This document shows positions 56,264-64,000 of a DNA stretch of 64,000 nt, one piece after another (positions within the stretch are counted from its first letter, which is position 1; every line of letters starts with the position of its first letter). Under the pieces are notes generated by a model. The model saw only the letters and a program-made list of their open reading frames with translations, did not search any database and had not been told where the DNA came from. Where the stretch lies: positions 1 through 64,000 of the forward strand of contig CANKYO010000006.1 in NCBI GenBank assembly GCA_947488175.1. Reading direction: 5' to 3'. The stretch is from an uncultured Paracoccaceae bacterium. GTDB taxonomy: Bacteria; Pseudomonadota; Alphaproteobacteria; Rhodobacterales; Rhodobacteraceae. Both the position numbers and the translations under genes were made by a program.

Positions 56264-57553
56264 ATGAGTGAGCTGCGCAGTTGCTACATCACATTCAGTA
56301 CCTGCGCCCTCTTCCTGGTGGCTTACGCCCTGAACGGGCCGACGCTGAACGCCAGCTATCTCGACACGTTGCCCGAAGCGTTTGCTGGCGTTTTACGCCA
56401 TGGCAGCCTGTTGCACCTGTCAGGCAATATACTGGTGATCTTCTTTGGTGGTCTGATCGCGGAGCAGCGTCTGGGCGCGGCTCGGCTGCTTGCACTGATG
56501 CTGGCCTGCGCCATCGGCGGCACGCTGGCCCAGTATTACATCGCCGGGCCCCGGTTCATCGGGGCGTCGGGAATATCCTACGGGTTGCTGGCTTATGGGG
56601 TGATGATGGCCCGGCCCCCGTCGGGCAAGGCGCTTGCCGGTCTGGCCGTGCTGGTGCTGCTGGTTCTCGAAGTGGTCTATCTGTCGCAATCGGTAGCCGT
56701 CTACGTCCACATCGCAGGCGCCCTGATCGGAGGAAGTCTGGCCGTGTTTGAATCCCTTTTCGGAAGCAAGACCCCGACACTGAAACCCATGCAGGCGAGC
56801 CATATCGCGCGGGTTGTCGAAATCATCGGCCAGACCGATGATGATGACGCAGAGGAAGCCGAATCAGGGTTTCTGGAAGACGGTCTGGAGGGCATGTTCG
56901 TCCTGATGCGAAAGGGCGAAATCCTCGGCGTCACCGGCTACAGCCTCGATGATCAGGTAGATGACGTCGCGTGGCTTTCCTGGACCTATCTGGACCAGAA
57001 ACAAACCGGTCAGGGGCTGGGCGGCGAGATGCTGAACGGGCTTCTGGGCAAGCTGAAGGATTTCGGGGTTCGCAAGATCTTCATGGCGACCAGCGACTAC
57101 GCCGCCTTTGGCCGCCCGATCTATGCCAACGCACACAAGATGTATGAGGATTTCGGTGCGCAGGTCGAGTTGACCGTTCCGGACTATCACGATGTGGGCG
57201 AGGCCAAGATCGTCTATGGCCTTGATAATCCAGAATTTGTTGCACCGCCACCACCACCGGCAAGCCCGCAGACCGGGCTGGCCATCGCCGATATCGCCAA
57301 GGAACCCGAGACCAAAAAGGTCATGGGCCTACGCTGGGAAGAACGGCCAGTAGGGCTGGCGGGCATGGAATATGCGCTTGGAAAAGCAGCTGACAAAGGC
57401 GCGCGGATGGTCGTTCTGGCCCTGCCCAGCGACCTGTCAGATGCCAATGCCGTTGCATTAGAAGCGCACAATTTCAAAAGATGTGGGATGCTCAAAAATT
57501 ACTACAATCCTGCATTGCATCAGGTATGGTGGGTATGTTTGTTGGGGGCATAA
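56264..57553 (+). CDS. Rhomboid-type intramembrane protease fused to GNAT domains
   Basis: A 429-residue fusion. Residues 1-165 are a rhomboid core of about six helices: His51-x-x-x-Asn55 in LLHLSGNILVIFFGGLIAEQRLG, the catalytic serine Ser102 in FIGASGISYGLLAYG and the catalytic histidine His149 in YVHIAGALIGG, so it looks active. Residues 175-310 form a GNAT acetyltransferase domain with the acetyl-CoA loop QTGQGLGGEMLNGLL. Residues 345-429 look like a second, P-loop-less GNAT half (ARMVVLALPSDLSDANAVALEAHNF, YYNPALHQVWW), joined by a proline-rich linker. It lies 15 bp after speD. The substrate of neither part is known. Confidence 0.8.
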   Translation: MSELRSCYITFSTCALFLVAYALNGPTLNASYLDTLPEAFAGVLRHGSLLHLSGNILVIFFGGLIAEQRLGAARLLALMLACAIGGTLAQYYIAGPRFIGASGISYGLLAYGVMMARPPSGKALAGLAVLVLLVLEVVYLSQSVAVYVHIAGALIGGSLAVFESLFGSKTPTLKPMQASHIARVVEIIGQTDDDDAEEAESGFLEDGLEGMFVLMRKGEILGVTGYSLDDQVDDVAWLSWTYLDQKQTGQGLGGEMLNGLLGKLKDFGVRKIFMATSDYAAFGRPIYANAHKMYEDFGAQVELTVPDYHDVGEAKIVYGLDNPEFVAPPPPPASPQTGLAIADIAKEPETKKVMGLRWEERPVGLAGMEYALGKAADKGARMVVLALPSDLSDANAVALEAHNFKRCGMLKNYYNPALHQVWWVCLLGA

Positions 57554-57593
57554 TCAGCTAGTGCGTTTTTTGCGTACGTCAAAGGAGAGGCTT

Positions 57594-58181
57594 ATGCTTC
57601 AAAACATTAAATTGATCGGCGCAATCGCCGTCGTTGGCTTTATTGGCTATTCCGTTGTGTCCGGTTCCGCGTCCGAGCAGACCGCAGACTTGGGTCAGGT
57701 TCTTGACCGCACCGAATTCGTTCTGACCGAATATCAGGGCTATCTGGGCGAAAGCGGCATTACCGATGTGACCGACCAGCAAATGGCTGAATTCACAGAA
57801 TTCTATACAGTCGTTCTGAACAGCGAACCCCGTTTTTATGGCAAGACCCTTGGTCTTGAAGTGATGCCCGATGCGACATTCCTCGGCTTTGCTGACGAAA
57901 ACGCCAATGGCGTACAGGACACCGACGAAGGCAAGGTCTTTACCGTTGAAATCGACGAGGCGAACCGTCGCCTGATCGCCACTGACGTTGCCGGCAACGC
58001 CTCTGGCCTGCAGTTCTCGGGTACCGGTTTCCTTGCCGGTGCGCTGATCGGCAACCTGATCAGCCGTCAGCGCGGCGCAGGTATCAGTGCTGCCAGCTTC
58101 AACAACCGCACGGCCACACCACGCAGCAACTACCGCCCGCCATCCAGCGCGCGCACAGGTGGTCCACGCTCTGGCAAGTAA
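57594..58181 (+). CDS. Membrane-anchored protein with glycine-zipper-like C-terminus
   Basis: A 195-residue protein of no family I can name. An N-terminal helix (residues 5-22, IKLIGAIAVVGFIGYSVVSG) anchors or exports it. Residues 30-125 are acidic and contain an EF-hand-like DENANGVQDTDEG loop. Near 145-155 a GTGFLAGALIGNLI segment is followed by a basic Ser/Gly/Arg/Pro-rich tail (ATPRSNYRPPSSARTGGP and the end RSGK). AAAGGAGAGG lies just before ATG 57594. It is located between the rhomboid-GNAT and aminopropyltransferase genes. Confidence 0.7.
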   Translation: MLQNIKLIGAIAVVGFIGYSVVSGSASEQTADLGQVLDRTEFVLTEYQGYLGESGITDVTDQQMAEFTEFYTVVLNSEPRFYGKTLGLEVMPDATFLGFADENANGVQDTDEGKVFTVEIDEANRRLIATDVAGNASGLQFSGTGFLAGALIGNLISRQRGAGISAASFNNRTATPRSNYRPPSSARTGGPRSGK

Positions 58182-58199
58182 GCCTGCATAGACAATCAG

Positions 58200-58235
58200 G
58201 GCCCAGTGACGCCAAGCGCGTGCTGGGCCTTTTTT
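58200..58235 (+). terminator. Terminator inside the polyamine cluster
   Basis: GGCCCAG and CTGGGCC arms with a 16-nt loop and six T, between the anchored protein and the aminopropyltransferase. It should end or attenuate the speD transcript, leaving the next gene on readthrough or its own promoter. Confidence 0.8.
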
Positions 58236-58260
58236 ATTGTTTCAACTCAATGGGTTTCCC

Positions 58261-59805
58261 GTGGCAAAACGCGAATACAGCTACACCGATCTTCCACAAA
58301 AACAGGCGGTCGTCCTGTTGGGGTCCATCCTGGTCGTGGCCCTGTGCGGCATCGTCTACGAACTGATCATCGGAACCGTCTCCAGCTATCTTTTGGGCAA
58401 TTCGGTCTATCAGTTTTCGCTGACCATCGGCTTTTTCATGTTTGCCATGGGCGTGGGTTCTTACGTGTCCCGCTTTATCGAAGGCAATCTGGTCCAGGCC
58501 TTTGTCTGGGTCGAACTGATCCTCGCCTTTGTGGGCGGCATGTGCAGCATCTCGCTTTTCATGCTCTTTCCCTATGCCCCGTGGTTCTATCAGGTGGGCA
58601 TGTTCACCTTTATCTCGACAATCGGCTTTCTGGTCGGCCTCGAAATCCCGATCCTGACGCGCATTCTGTCGGAACGCTCCACCACCCGCCAGTCCATCTC
58701 TGACGTGCTGTCGCTGGACTATATCGGCGCACTTGTCGGCTCCGTCGCCTTTCCCATTCTGCTGCTGCCATCGCTGGGCCTGATCACCGCATCCTTCGCC
58801 ATCGGCCTGACCAACGCCGCGGTCGCGCTGCTGAACATCTTCTGGCTGCGGGCCTATTTGGATAACTTCCACCGGATGCTGGGTTATGCGATTGCCACGA
58901 TCGTTTTGCTTTTTGTGCTGACCTTGTCCGCGTCCAAGATCACCGGCTTTGCGCAGGATCACTTGTATTTTGACCGGGTCGTCTGGCGCGATCAGTCGCA
59001 ATATCAGAACCTTGTCGTCACCAACACGTGGAAGACAAACGATATCCGCTTGTTCATCGACGGCCATCTGCAATTCGCCGAGACCGATGAATACCGCTAT
59101 CACGAAGCGCTGGTGCATCCCGTGCTGGCCTGGGGGGATGCGCCGGAAAGCGTGCTGATCCTGGGCGGCGGTGACGGTCTGGCGATCCGCGAGGTGCTCA
59201 AGCATCCATCGGTGACCCAAATTGATCTGGTCGATCTGGACCCGGAAATGACGCGGCTGGGGTCAGAGTTTGCCCCGCTGGTCCGCCTGAATGGCGGCAG
59301 CATGCAGTCCGATATCCTGACCGTCTACAATCAGGATGCTTTTGTGTTCGTCAAAGACGCCGAGCAAAAATATGACCGGATCATCATCGATTTCCCCGAT
59401 CCGCATAATGAGGCTTTGTCCAAGCTATATTCCGTCGAATTCTACGCCATGGTGTCGGCCATCATGGAGGACGGGGGCACGCTGGTTACCCAAAGCTCCT
59501 CTCCTTTCTTCGCGCCGCATTCCTACTGGACGGTCGCACTGACACTGGAACAGCTGTTTCCGGATGTGATCAGCTACAACACCCCCATCCCGTCTTTCGG
59601 CATTTGGGGGTTTCATATGGCCAGCAAACAGCCCGACGGCACGCTCGGACCACTACCCGATGGGCTGCGGTCGCTGACACCCGAGAGTTTTGCCGCCGCC
59701 CAGAGTTTTACCACGGACCTCAAACCGCGACGCGACCTCGAGGTGAACTCGATCTTCAATCCAACGATCTACGAAGAATACAACACGGACCTGAGCCGGA
59801 TCTAA
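58261..59805 (+). CDS. Membrane-embedded polyamine aminopropyltransferase (COG4262-like spermidine synthase)
   Basis: A 514-residue protein. The N-terminal 220 residues form about seven helices (VVLLGSILVVALCGIVYELIIG, FSLTIGFFMFAMGVGSYVS and more). The C-terminal half is a spermidine/spermine synthase domain: the acceptor loop DEYRYHEALVHPVL, dcSAM site LILGGGDGLAIREVLKH, then LVDLDPEM and IIIDFPDPHNEALSKLYS. Residues for donor and amine binding look intact. GTG 58261 fits, with TTG 58237 as an alternative and no strong ribosome site. It probably works with SpeD two genes upstream. A mechanosensitive channel follows by 67 bp. Confidence 0.88.
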   Translation: MAKREYSYTDLPQKQAVVLLGSILVVALCGIVYELIIGTVSSYLLGNSVYQFSLTIGFFMFAMGVGSYVSRFIEGNLVQAFVWVELILAFVGGMCSISLFMLFPYAPWFYQVGMFTFISTIGFLVGLEIPILTRILSERSTTRQSISDVLSLDYIGALVGSVAFPILLLPSLGLITASFAIGLTNAAVALLNIFWLRAYLDNFHRMLGYAIATIVLLFVLTLSASKITGFAQDHLYFDRVVWRDQSQYQNLVVTNTWKTNDIRLFIDGHLQFAETDEYRYHEALVHPVLAWGDAPESVLILGGGDGLAIREVLKHPSVTQIDLVDLDPEMTRLGSEFAPLVRLNGGSMQSDILTVYNQDAFVFVKDAEQKYDRIIIDFPDPHNEALSKLYSVEFYAMVSAIMEDGGTLVTQSSSPFFAPHSYWTVALTLEQLFPDVISYNTPIPSFGIWGFHMASKQPDGTLGPLPDGLRSLTPESFAAAQSFTTDLKPRRDLEVNSIFNPTIYEEYNTDLSRI

Positions 59806-59872
59806 GCCACTTTCGCGGAACCAATGCAGGGGTCACTGGTTAGGACCCTGTAGGCCACGTACAAGGTGATCG

Positions 59873-60769
59873 GTGGAACCCGTCCAGATTCTCATGGAAC
59901 AGTTGAACGCCATTGCGAGGGCGTCGATTGAAATGCTGCCGCAAATCGTGGTGGCCATCGTCGTAATTTTTGCGACTTGGGGTTTGAATTGGCTGGCAAG
60001 CTATGTGCTGCGCCGCGTTCTTGGCCGGGCGAGACTGCGTCAGAGCCTGAAAGAACTTTTCTCTTTGGTGCTGTCGATCTTTATCTGGGTGTTGGGCGTA
60101 ATGATTGCGGCCGTCATCGTTTTTCCCGGACTGACGCCCGCCAGCATTCTTGCAGGACTTGGTATCGGTTCGGTTGCAATCGGTTTTGCCTTCAAGGACG
60201 TCTTCGAAAATTTCCTTGCGGGCATCATCATTCTTTTTCGCCGCGAGATGCGCATTGGCGACCACATCGAATGTGAAGGGATCGAGGGTCAGGTAACCCA
60301 TATCGCTATCCGCGAAAGCCATATCCGGCAGACCGACGGACAACTGGTCATTGTCCCCAATTCCATCCTGTTCAAGAACCCGGTCACGATCCGTACCGAC
60401 AAGGATATCCGCCGCGTTACCATCATTTGCGGCGTGGCCTATGACGAGGATGTGGATCACTGTCGGTCAGTCATCACCGATGCTGTCAAATCCTGCGACA
60501 CCGTCATACAGGATGGCAAGCCGGTGCAGATTTTCGCGCAGGAATTTAGATCGTCGTCGATCAACTTCGAAGTGACGTGGTGGACTGGTTCGGCTCCTGT
60601 CGATGTTCGGACATCCCGCGATCAGGTCGTCGCGAGTGTCAAACGCGCCCTCGACGACGCCGGCATCGAAATCCCATTCCCATACCGCACCTTGACATTC
60701 AAGGAACCGCTGCCGGTCAAAGGCATGTCAAAGGACAGTGCCGAAAAGGACGCGGATGGCGATGCCTAG
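59873..60769 (+). CDS. MscS-family mechanosensitive ion channel
   Basis: A 298-residue small-conductance channel. Three helices in residues 15-130, with the pore-lining third helix in [32 protein letters not shown]. The cytoplasmic beta domain has [45 protein letters not shown] and a mixed domain after it. The start GTG 59873 has AAGGTGA before it; ATG 59894 is an alternative. It overlaps the end of ftsK by 4 bp, tail to tail. It is the last same-strand gene after the polyamine genes. Confidence 0.9.
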   Translation: MEPVQILMEQLNAIARASIEMLPQIVVAIVVIFATWGLNWLASYVLRRVLGRARLRQSLKELFSLVLSIFIWVLGVMIAAVIVFPGLTPASILAGLGIGSVAIGFAFKDVFENFLAGIIILFRREMRIGDHIECEGIEGQVTHIAIRESHIRQTDGQLVIVPNSILFKNPVTIRTDKDIRRVTIICGVAYDEDVDHCRSVITDAVKSCDTVIQDGKPVQIFAQEFRSSSINFEVTWWTGSAPVDVRTSRDQVVASVKRALDDAGIEIPFPYRTLTFKEPLPVKGMSKDSAEKDADGDA

Positions 60770-63648
60770 TGCTGCTCCGGCACCAGAATCTCGCGCTTGC
60801 CCACGTGGTTTGCGCTGCTCACCACGCCTTCTTCCTCCATCTGCTCAACCAGACGGGCGGCCTTATTATAGCCGATGGCCAGTTTGCGCTGGATATAGCT
60901 GGTTGAACATTTGCGGTCCTTGATCACAATCGCGACCGCCGTGTCATAAAGCGCGTTTTCGGCGTCTGATCCATCACCCAGACCCAGCACCAGATCGATA
61001 CTGCTTTCGGCATCATCAGAAGGCCCTTCAACCACACCTGACATGTATTCGGGCGGGCCAAACCCTTTTAGGTGGTTGACGATTTCCTCAACCTCTTCAT
61101 CGCTCACGAAGGGGCCATGGACACGGGTAATTTTGGACCCGCCTGCCATGTAAAGCATATCCCCCATGCCCAGGAGCTGTTCGGCCCCCATTTCGCCCAG
61201 GATGGTGCGGCTGTCGATTTTCGACGTGACCTGAAACGAAATACGGGTGGGGAAGTTGGCCTTGATCGTGCCGGTGATCACATCGACCGACGGGCGCTGT
61301 GTCGCCATGATCAGGTGAATACCCGACGCACGCGCCATCTGCGCAAGGCGCTGGATACACGCCTCGATCTCCTTACCTGCAACCATCATCAGGTCGGCCA
61401 TCTCATCAACGATCACGACGATATAGGGCAGCACCTCTGGCTGGAACTCCTCGGTCTCGAAAATCGGATCGCCGGTTTCATCGTCAAACCCGGTCTGCAC
61501 AGTGCGGCTGAACATCTCGTTCTTGGACAGAGCATCCTTGACCCGGCCGTTATAGCCATCGATGTTCCGTACGCCCATCTTGGACATCTTGCGATAGCGT
61601 TCTTCCATCTCGCCCACGACCCATTTCAGGGCGACAACCGCCTTTTTCGGGTCGGTCACAACGGGGGAGAGAAGATGCGGAATGCCGTCGTAAACGGAAA
61701 GTTCCAGCATCTTGGGGTCGATCATGATCATCCGGCATTCTTCCGGTGTCAGCTTGTAAAGCAACGACAGGATCATAGTGTTGATCGCCACGGATTTACC
61801 GGACCCGGTGGTCCCTGCGATCAGCAGGTGGGGCATCTTGGCGAGGTTCGCGATGATCGGTTCGCCCCCGATATCCTTACCCAATGCAAGCGGCAGTTTG
61901 TGGTTGCCGTCGCCAAAATCGCGATGCGACAGGATTTCGCGCAGCACGACCTTTTCGCGGTTCTCGTTCGGCAGTTCGATCCCGATGACCGACCGGCCCG
62001 GAACGGTGGACACACGGGCCGACAGGGCCGACATGGACCGGGCGATATCATCCGACAGGCCGATCACGCGGCTGGCTTTCAGACCCGGGGCCGGTTCAAG
62101 TTCGTACATCGTGACAACAGGGCCGGGGCGTACCGATACGATGTCGCCCTTGACGCCATAGTCGTCCAGCACGCTTTCCAGCATGCGCGCGTTTTCTTCC
62201 AGTGCTTCATCGCTCAGATGGTGGCGCTGGATCTCGATCGGGTTCATCAGCAGGCCCAGCGGCGGATGTTCGTAGCCGGGATATTGGTCTTCGAATTTCA
62301 GCGTCGGTTGCGCCTCTGCCTTGGCCTGGCTTGATGGCTGCGGGGCCTTTTTCGGCGGGTGTCTTACGACGCTCCGCGGCTCCGGCGTGGGGGCGGTGGG
62401 GATATGCGGCGCAGGGATCGGCATGTGTGGTTCGGCCATGCGCGGCGCATTTGGATCCTCGAACACCGCATCGATATCGCTGGCCACATCATCAACCGGA
62501 TCAAAGATCAGCGGCTTGGGGCCGCGCCCGGCCGTCAATGAGGGTTCGATGCGAACGCCGGTGGGTGACGGCGGCACGGACCGGTTCTTGATCGCATCGG
62601 CAATGCGCGCACTGACGCGGTCGCTGCTGCCTGCGGGTGGTTCCTCTGCCGTTGCCTGCGGTGTAACCAGTTCCGGTTCCGGCATCTCGTTCCGTTTGAG
62701 CAGGCCGGACAGGAAGCCGCCGCTTTGTTGCGGCTCTGCCGCTGCACGGGCGGGTGCGGCGAGCGGCGGGGCCGGTGGCATTTTGGGCGCGGTCAGGGGT
62801 GGTTCCTGCGTGGGCACCGCGGGGTTGGCCCGGACAACAGCGGCAGCCCGGGCCTTGAAATCAGGCACCGGCACGGCGCGTTCCACCTGCGACTCTGCCG
62901 TCAAGACGGCATCGTGGGCGGATCGTGCATCGGCCGCTTTTGCCCGGCGCGTCTGCACAGTTTCGGTCAGACCCTGGGCCGCGTGGGCCGACAGGGCGGC
63001 ACCGCGGCCCAGAATTTTCAGGATCAGCGCATAGAGCATGATGGTACCCAGCATGACAAAACGCAGGGCGGTCCTGACCTCTGGCTTGGTGAAGCCCAGT
63101 ACAAATGCCATCAGCACCAGCAGGGCCCCGAAGGACAAAAGCGACAGGAGTTTGACTCCGAAGATCGTCCCAAAGGGCACAATGGTCAGGATAACGGCAA
63201 GCACGGTGTCACCAAACAACCCGCCAAGGCCGAAATTGGCTGGCCAGTCGGCCCCCGGTGTGAGCGTCGCGGCATGAACCGAGGCCAGCACGATGGCCAC
63301 GGGCGCGAAGACCAGCCGCCCGATAGCACGTTCCTGCCCGCGATGGGTGATGAAACGCGCGCCCCATATGATCAGGATGACGGGCAAAACCCAGATGCCA
63401 AGACCGATGATCATCATCAACGGGGCCGCCAGTGACGCACCCATATGCCCAAGCCAGTTCTGCACCGGGGCATCCGTGGCCGAGATCCAGCTGGGATCAT
63501 CTGGGGAATAGCTGCCCACCATCGCCGCGATCAGCAGGCCCGCAAAGACCAGACCGATCCCCAGCAATTCCTTGCCGCGTTTTTCGATTGCGGCCTGGGT
63601 CGTGCTGTCTAAAAGCGGATCGCGCTGCCGTGTCTGATAAGATGCCAT
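60766..63648 (-). CDS. ftsK: DNA translocase FtsK
   Basis: A 960-residue divisome protein that pumps DNA toward dif during division. The N-terminal domain has four helices in residues 30-210. A Pro/Ala-rich linker lies at about 215-430. The motor follows with [15 protein letters not shown] (Walker A), [14 protein letters not shown] (Walker B) and [23 protein letters not shown]. The C-terminal gamma winged helix is [34 protein letters not shown]. The start [11 protein letters not shown] at 63648 lies just after the aminotransferase stop (12 bp). Confidence 0.96.
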   Translation of the reverse strand: MASYQTRQRDPLLDSTTQAAIEKRGKELLGIGLVFAGLLIAAMVGSYSPDDPSWISATDAPVQNWLGHMGASLAAPLMMIIGLGIWVLPVILIIWGARFITHRGQERAIGRLVFAPVAIVLASVHAATLTPGADWPANFGLGGLFGDTVLAVILTIVPFGTIFGVKLLSLLSFGALLVLMAFVLGFTKPEVRTALRFVMLGTIMLYALILKILGRGAALSAHAAQGLTETVQTRRAKAADARSAHDAVLTAESQVERAVPVPDFKARAAAVVRANPAVPTQEPPLTAPKMPPAPPLAAPARAAAEPQQSGGFLSGLLKRNEMPEPELVTPQATAEEPPAGSSDRVSARIADAIKNRSVPPSPTGVRIEPSLTAGRGPKPLIFDPVDDVASDIDAVFEDPNAPRMAEPHMPIPAPHIPTAPTPEPRSVVRHPPKKAPQPSSQAKAEAQPTLKFEDQYPGYEHPPLGLLMNPIEIQRHHLSDEALEENARMLESVLDDYGVKGDIVSVRPGPVVTMYELEPAPGLKASRVIGLSDDIARSMSALSARVSTVPGRSVIGIELPNENREKVVLREILSHRDFGDGNHKLPLALGKDIGGEPIIANLAKMPHLLIAGTTGSGKSVAINTMILSLLYKLTPEECRMIMIDPKMLELSVYDGIPHLLSPVVTDPKKAVVALKWVVGEMEERYRKMSKMGVRNIDGYNGRVKDALSKNEMFSRTVQTGFDDETGDPIFETEEFQPEVLPYIVVIVDEMADLMMVAGKEIEACIQRLAQMARASGIHLIMATQRPSVDVITGTIKANFPTRISFQVTSKIDSRTILGEMGAEQLLGMGDMLYMAGGSKITRVHGPFVSDEEVEEIVNHLKGFGPPEYMSGVVEGPSDDAESSIDLVLGLGDGSDAENALYDTAVAIVIKDRKCSTSYIQRKLAIGYNKAARLVEQMEEEGVVSSANHVGKREILVPEQH

Positions 63649-63660
63649 TCTGCTCGTTCC

Positions 63661-64000
63661 TTAACCGTAGAGACAGTCGCGGATCAGGGTCAGACCGCGC
63701 TGCATTTCTTGTGTTGGGGCCACCATGGCGACCCGGATGTAACCTTTGCCGGGGTTTTCACCCGCCACGTCGCGGCTGAGATAGGCGCCCGGCAGCGTAC
63801 GCACGCCGGTGTCCTGCCAGAGTTTCAGCGCCGCCTGTTCGCCGTCATCCACCTGCAACCAAAGGAAAAATCCGGCGTGCGGGGACATGTAGCCGGGGAC
63901 ATGCCCCAGAATATCGTCGGCGATGTCGTATTTGCGGTGATAGAGGCTGCGGTTTTCTTCCACATGACCTTCATCATCCCAGACCTTCGTCGCCACCACC
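63661..64000 (-). CDS. Class I/II PLP-dependent aminotransferase, C-terminal part only
   Basis: About 112 residues of the C-terminal domain are visible before the right edge. The end region SPHAGFFLWLQVDDGEQAALKLWQDTGVRTLPGAYLSRDVAGENPGKGYIRVAMVAPTQEMQRGLTLI contains the family's arginine (YIRVAMV) that binds the substrate carboxylate. The PLP lysine is off the edge. It resembles DapC-type N-succinyldiaminopimelate or related aminotransferases, but the specificity is not assured. The stop codon is 12 bp before the ftsK start. Confidence 0.85.
   Translation of the reverse strand, partial: VVATKVWDDEGHVEENRSLYHRKYDIADDILGHVPGYMSPHAGFFLWLQVDDGEQAALKLWQDTGVRTLPGAYLSRDVAGENPGKGYIRVAMVAPTQEMQRGLTLIRDCLYG

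Noticed and set aside
58234..59220. 328-residue open frame antisense to the aminopropyltransferase
   Set aside because: It covers the conserved transmembrane and synthase part of a real gene. The low-complexity His/Gln/Asp-rich product is typical of a shadow frame.
61072..62334. 420-residue open frame antisense to the ftsK motor
   Set aside because: It lies wholly within conserved FtsK coding sequence and shows no family motif or ribosome site.

Overview
The window is a 64 kb stretch of a bacterial chromosome from an alphaproteobacterium, most probably a marine member of the Rhodobacteraceae (Roseobacter group). This rests on several blocks: the run chvI-chvG-hprK-rapZ-EIIA-HPr divergent from pckA, the long rsh-to-recO gene train, short HprK and DUF6473-type proteins, a methylsuccinyl-CoA dehydrogenase of the ethylmalonyl-CoA pathway, ubiquinone-type COQ9, and dense GC-rich coding with 4-bp stop/start overlaps. 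I saw no rRNA, tRNA, CRISPR array, insertion sequence or prophage.

Layout. 1-4300: 5' part of tuf (minus), an ECF sigma factor of the ECF42 type with its DGPF/YCII partner and a VOC protein, then a secreted-looking CAP-domain protein. 4300-10500 (minus): PhoX phosphatase, PepSY membrane protein, a small exported protein and parC. 10500-18000: SH3 protein, SDR, HIG1-like protein, cobalamin adenosyltransferase, fatty acid desaturase, etfBA, DUF6473 protein, 3-hydroxybutyryl-CoA dehydrogenase. 18000-26000: TbpB-like lipoprotein, acyltransferase, the nitrogen-type PTS/ChvGI regulatory operon and pckA. 26000-30900: DUF3859, TauE/SafE, mcd, DUF421, aldehyde-reductase-like SDR. 30900-42500 (minus): rsh-DUF2062-pdxJ-LysE-deaminase-Dabb-acpS-lepB-lepB2-rnc-era-DUF1491-recO, preceded by folK and rpoZ. 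42500-55600: mixed housekeeping genes (NYN nuclease, ispH, ridA, rnhA, COQ9, rpsU, quinone oxidoreductase, transporters, methyltransferases). 55800-60800: a same-strand cluster of speD, a rhomboid-GNAT fusion, a small anchored protein, a membrane-embedded aminopropyltransferase and an MscS channel. 60766-64000 (minus): ftsK and the 3' part of an aminotransferase.

How the genes fit together. Mcd, hydroxybutyryl-CoA dehydrogenase, EtfAB and the B12 adenosyltransferase fit acetyl-CoA assimilation by the ethylmalonyl-CoA route, and PckA with the PTS/ChvGI genes sets the gluconeogenic side. The rsh operon joins stringent response, B6 and lipid cofactor synthesis, protein export and RNA processing.

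Most interesting points: (1) the 55.8-60.8 kb cluster, which couples polyamine synthesis at the membrane to an active-looking rhomboid protease fused to GNAT modules; (2) a second LepB in tandem with the first that has alanine in place of the catalytic lysine; (3) a 42-bp intergenic element with four GTCGG motifs at exact 11-bp spacing, present twice 23 kb apart; (4) two exact 17-bp operator-like repeats in front of pckA; (5) a tiny ORF with its own strong terminator between rsh and rpoZ.
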